Translations under genes and position numbers: made by a program
Part shown: positions 60,901-64,000 of the stretch, piece by piece
Layout of the letters: every line of letters starts with the position of its first letter
Position numbering within the stretch: position 1 is the stretch's first letter
Notes under the pieces: generated by a model
The model's input: only the letters and a program-made list of their open reading frames with translations
Told to the model about the DNA's origin: nothing
Database searches by the model: none
Assembly: GCA_019426215.1 (NCBI GenBank)
Contig: CM033408.1
Location: 20,652,375-20,716,374, forward strand
DNA: 64,000 nt
From: Buddleja alternifolia
Taxonomy: Eukaryota > Streptophyta > Magnoliopsida > Lamiales > Scrophulariaceae
Direction: 5' to 3'

Positions 60901-62596
60901 AAATTTTACTTCGAAGTAATGGTTCATGAACCTATTTAGATGACCCTTCTTGATGCCAAAGCCTTCTGTTCTTCCCTCTTTGTGGTGCCAAGAGGCTCGT
61001 AATTTTTCCGCACAAACTCTATTCTCTTTCTATTGTCTTCGTTCTATTTTCACTTCCACCATTTTCTTTATTTTTTTTGGTAGGTTTTTTAGTTTCTATA
61101 AAACTTTCCATCCCACATGTTTTCCGCCTTCCCCTTTATTATTTCCAAATCCCTTTTTGTTATAAGTTGTTTGCCCTTTATAATGTTTTCCTTACTTATT
61201 TTATCTTTATCTTTTGTTTTTTTTCCTTCTTCAAAAGCATATCAATTTAATAGAAGGGTCTTCGGACAAGCCATATAAACATGTATTTTTGTCTAGTTAA
61301 CAAGCCAAAAAGCTCAACTTGCACCAGCAAGACTACGGCAAGATAAATAAACTGTCCAACTAAAATTCATGATATTTTGTCTTATATTTTAAGCACATAA
61401 ATAGCTTGGCCAGTGCAGTCTCCCACCTTATAAAGTCTGCAGCCAATGTTCTAGTGTTGACTATTTTCAGGGATTCCAAACCTGTTCACCTGACCTTTTG
61501 GAGGTTCAGTTTACCAGACTTTAATGATTTGCTTTCAGTTTTTCTCAAAGATAAATTACTGTTTAATTATTCCTTGTGAGTTGTGACCTAAGCATGATAA
61601 TGCTTCAACTAATTGAATCCCCCCATCTTCTGGTAAGTTCATAACATGATTTTCCTTCATGTTTTTTGTGATGGAGAGGTAATATTTGATGACAAACTGC
61701 TTTCGATAATGAAGTGGTGCAAAGTAAACAACTCTGATAGACTCAATGGTTTTTTTCTTAAGGAACTGCTGAATTGTAGTTTTGTTTAAGAGGTTCATTG
61801 GATAGAAGCTTGTATAATAGATGTTAGCATGTGTTTAATATCTTCATTGCAGGGTTGATTGCTGGCTTTCACTTACTAGAGACTCGGTAGTCTTTTAATT
61901 TTTTTATATTGTTTTATAACTTCAGATAGAAAACCACCTGGAGTTGGACGTGGAAGAGGAAGAGGTAGAGATGAGAACGTCGCTGGAAGACCGTCTAGAG
62001 GAATCGGGCGTGGTATAGATGATGGAGGCTCCAGAGGTGGACGTGGGAGGGGTGTTTCTGGCAACAGAGGTATATTTTAACATTTATCTTCTATATGTTT
62101 TCTGCACGGACTAGCTGGGTTGGAAGAGTGCGTAGTAGTGTTGTGTATAACTATAAATTAGGATCAGTTGGTGGAATTCATTAAAAGGAAAAAAAGTTCA
62201 AGAAATATGAGAGAATAAACCATTGCTTGATCATTTTGAACTGGAAGCATAGCTCCAATAGTTTCCTTGTTCCCACTTGGAACATATAGCATGCGTGCTT
62301 GCTTGTTCAAGTGTATTGAATCCTCTTCCATTATTGCAACGTGCTGTAATTATTTGAATAACGAACTTGAATATACGAGATTTATAACAAATGCCCAAGG
62401 ATATAAATACTAGATCTCATCTCATCTTGTGCAATAGTACGTGGCTCTTGTATGGAAGTTTATGAAGGCATGTCATCGAATTTATATCGAGGACTTTCAT
62501 TTGATTATTTAGATGCAACCACAGTTATTTCAATGAAAACAGAATAGACGGTGATATAATTTTTGAATGGTAGGTGGAGGTCGTGGACGCGGCTGA
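54715..62596 (+). CDS. LSM4: LSM4, Sm-like protein of the LSm2-8 and LSm1-7 rings, 7 coding exons, 142 aa
   Basis: Coding exons are 54715-54717 (ATG alone, in a mostly non-coding exon from 54690), 54842-54883, 55605-55703, 55801-55878, 57303-57342, 61926-62069 and 62574-62596. All introns are GT-AG and the phases close to 142 residues. The start [15 protein letters not shown], the Sm1 motif ([13 protein letters not shown]...CDTWMN, residues about 17-40) and the Sm2 motif ([14 protein letters not shown], about 61-74) identify LSm4. The C-terminal tail from about residue 90 is a Gly/Arg-rich region with GRGRGRGRD and RGGRGRG repeats. Known for the family: LSm4 joins heptameric rings that bind U6 snRNA in the nucleus (LSm2-8) or drive decapping and 5'-3' mRNA decay in the cytoplasm (LSm1-7). 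RGG tails of this kind are arginine-methylation and P-body targets in other eukaryotes. Intron 5 is 4.6 kb and contains a large foldback element. Confidence 0.95.
55879..57302 (+). other. LSM4 intron 4, no recognisable feature
   Basis: A 1.4-kb GT-AG intron of ordinary AT-rich sequence with a pyrimidine tract before the acceptor at 57301-57302. I see no ORF, repeat end or RNA gene in it. Confidence 0.5.
58078..59962. mobile_element. 1.9-kb nearly palindromic foldback (MULE-type MITE) in LSM4 intron 5
   Basis: The two halves are inverted copies over most of their length. The left end TGGAAAATTGCAAAATTGG is answered on the right by CCAATTTTGCAATTTCCCC, and matching inner blocks are visible (GCCGCCATTAAAATTTG near 58735 against CAAATCTTATTGGCGG near 59297). 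The 9-bp word AAATTTTCA flanks it at 58069-58077 and 59963-59971. A 9-bp duplication is typical of Mutator-like elements. No transposase is present. The arms, roughly 900 bases each, would make a long hairpin in the LSM4 pre-mRNA. Confidence 0.8.
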
Positions 62597-63120
62597 TGTG
62601 TAAAAGATGGCGAGGCTAGTTTATCTGCCCTCCTTTGATTTGGCGAGGTATGTCGCCAGATGGAAGAAAAGTTTCATTTGCAGGAATCGGAGACGTAATG
62701 TATTTTAATTTATTGCTGCAACTTTCATGTTTTAATTTATGTAAAAAGCGAGTTGTTCATCTATATTTAACCTCTTTGGTTCTGATACTATATACACTTT
62801 CTTAATCAAATATTTGCTCTTTGAATTTGTTATGCTTTTCTCTCTCTTATTGTGTGTAAATGCGCAATTTTGGCAGATGTGATGGGTTTAAAGTTTTGGG
62901 TTTTCCGCACACGTTGAGTTAGATGCGTTATCTACTCATCTCTATTCAGTATTTAGTGGCTTCAAATTGTCTCAAACCACTTGTAGAATCTTTAGTTATA
63001 TTATATTGTGTTGATATGATGGAACCTTATTGTTTAGCATGGAAAGTCTATTTCGACAACTTTAGGTAAATCCGTAAATAGCAAGCGTGCAGCCATTAGG
63101 GTGTATCCGTGTATATAAAA
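62597..63120 (+). other. LSM4 3' UTR and downstream sequence
   Basis: T-rich sequence after the stop with AATAAA-like variants. The polyadenylation site cannot be fixed. No second gene. Confidence 0.4.
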
Positions 63121-63124
63121 TCCC

Positions 63125-63278
63125 AAATGAGATTCTCTATTGCAATTTTTGTTGCATTTTCTATTGCAATGCATTGGATGAATAACACGTGTAACTGTTA
63201 ATTTTTTTTTGACACATGTTATTCACCTAATAGGAGATGCAATAGCAGTTTACAATAGAAGATCTTATCTGATATAAT
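63125..63278. repeat. Small hairpin MITE-like repeat
   Basis: GAGATTCTCTATTGCAA and GGATGAATAACACGTGT on the left are answered by ACACATGTTATTCACC and ACAATAGAAGATCTTAT on the right, around a T-rich loop. About 150 bp, non-coding. Confidence 0.6.
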
Positions 63279-63747
63279 ATGCACAACCCTATCCAATCAT
63301 TCAAATCGAGCCGATTTGTTCGGAAATTGCTGTTGAATCATCCAAATCGAGTCGATTTATTTGGAAATCATTGATTTATAATTTTTAAATAATAATAATA
63401 ATAACAATTTAATAATATTGTAACCCTCCACTTTCAGGTCATGTAGTGGATTTAATATTTGTGGTCCAAAACCCGATCTTGAATTATATATGTTGTACCT
63501 ATTTGTTTACATAATTATAAATTACAACCAAACTTTATATATATATATATATATTTATATTTACACATACTCTCTAGCTGAGTGATTTTATTCATATGAA
63601 TGCAATACTGTTTCTTTTATATTTGGATCAACTGACTGAACATCTTGTTTGAACATTTAATTTTATTTGATTTTGAAGAAGTTCTCGATCTCCTAACTAA
63701 TGAGATATACATATATGATGGATTCATGTATATAACACAATGCAGTG

Positions 63748-63965
63748 TTTATAATGTTTGAGAGTTTTACTTTCTATATATCACAACAATATGATTTTTA
63801 TTTAGTAACACCTATTTATTATTAACTCTTGCACCTACTCATTTTAAAAATATAACACAGTTTAATATCTGAAAATTTTCACTTTTTATATATCATAATA
63901 ATATGATTTTTTTTTAGTAACATCTTTTTGTTATTAGCTCTTACACCTACTCATTTTAGAAAAAT
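63748..63965 (+). repeat. Two-copy diverged tandem repeat, unit about 110 bp
   Basis: Each unit contains CTATATATCA(C/T)AA(C/T)AATATGATTTTT-like sequence, then TAGTAACA and CACCTACTCATTTTA. The second copy differs by about 15 percent by eye. It may continue beyond the window. Confidence 0.65.
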
Positions 63966-64000
63966 ATTACATATGCAACGAGAAATACGTTCTTTTATTT

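Overview
Kind of organism. This is nuclear DNA of a flowering plant, most likely a eudicot. It is AT-rich, has GT-AG introns and long intergenic spaces, and three intron-containing genes of conserved plant families sit among many LTR retrotransposons, MITEs and (AT)n runs. The genus cannot be fixed from sequence alone. LAYOUT. 1-10.4 kb: repeats only. These are MITE-like inverted repeats, a Helitron-like 3' end near 2.66 kb, and an LTR element (3232-10173, TSD AAGAG) with two full LTRs plus a third partial one. Its LTRs contain a two-level tandem repeat. 10.4-17.8 kb: intergenic DNA with nested MITEs, one with a 446-bp hAT-type MITE inside it. 17.8-19.5 kb (minus): a three-exon REF/SRPP-family gene, i.e. 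a lipid droplet-associated protein (LDAP). 20-21.4 kb: a decayed DUF4283/zinc-knuckle retroelement ORF with a poly(A) tail and a target duplication. 22.36-29.86 kb (minus): a gag-protease LTR element without reverse transcriptase, with intact 5-bp TSDs and a MITE inside it. 30.1-30.6 kb: another hAT-type MITE. 33.5-39.3 kb (plus): a seven-exon tafazzin-like glycerophospholipid acyltransferase gene. 40-41 kb: a MITE and a possible Copia end. 41.31-50.65 kb (plus): a Tat-type Ty3/gypsy element, also without reverse transcriptase. It is split by a probable solo LTR and carries a decayed antisense ORF of the putative gypsy-type transposase family. 50.9-52.1 kb: a 1.2-kb inverted-repeat element. 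54.3-62.6 kb (plus): LSM4, with a 4.6-kb intron that holds a nearly palindromic 1.9-kb foldback element. 62.6-64 kb: downstream sequence with a small hairpin MITE and a two-copy tandem repeat. HOW THE GENES RELATE. The LDAP and tafazzin-like genes are divergently transcribed and have no other host gene between them; about 14 kb of mostly transposon DNA separates them. From memory, their Arabidopsis counterparts, At3g05500 and At3g05510, are adjacent loci, so this looks like an old lipid-gene neighbourhood stretched by transposon insertion. LSM4 is a housekeeping RNA-processing gene and has no obvious functional tie to the other two. LIMITS. No reverse transcriptase, integrase, tRNA, rRNA or CRISPR was recognised. 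Exon boundaries come from splice-site and reading-frame logic, not from transcripts.
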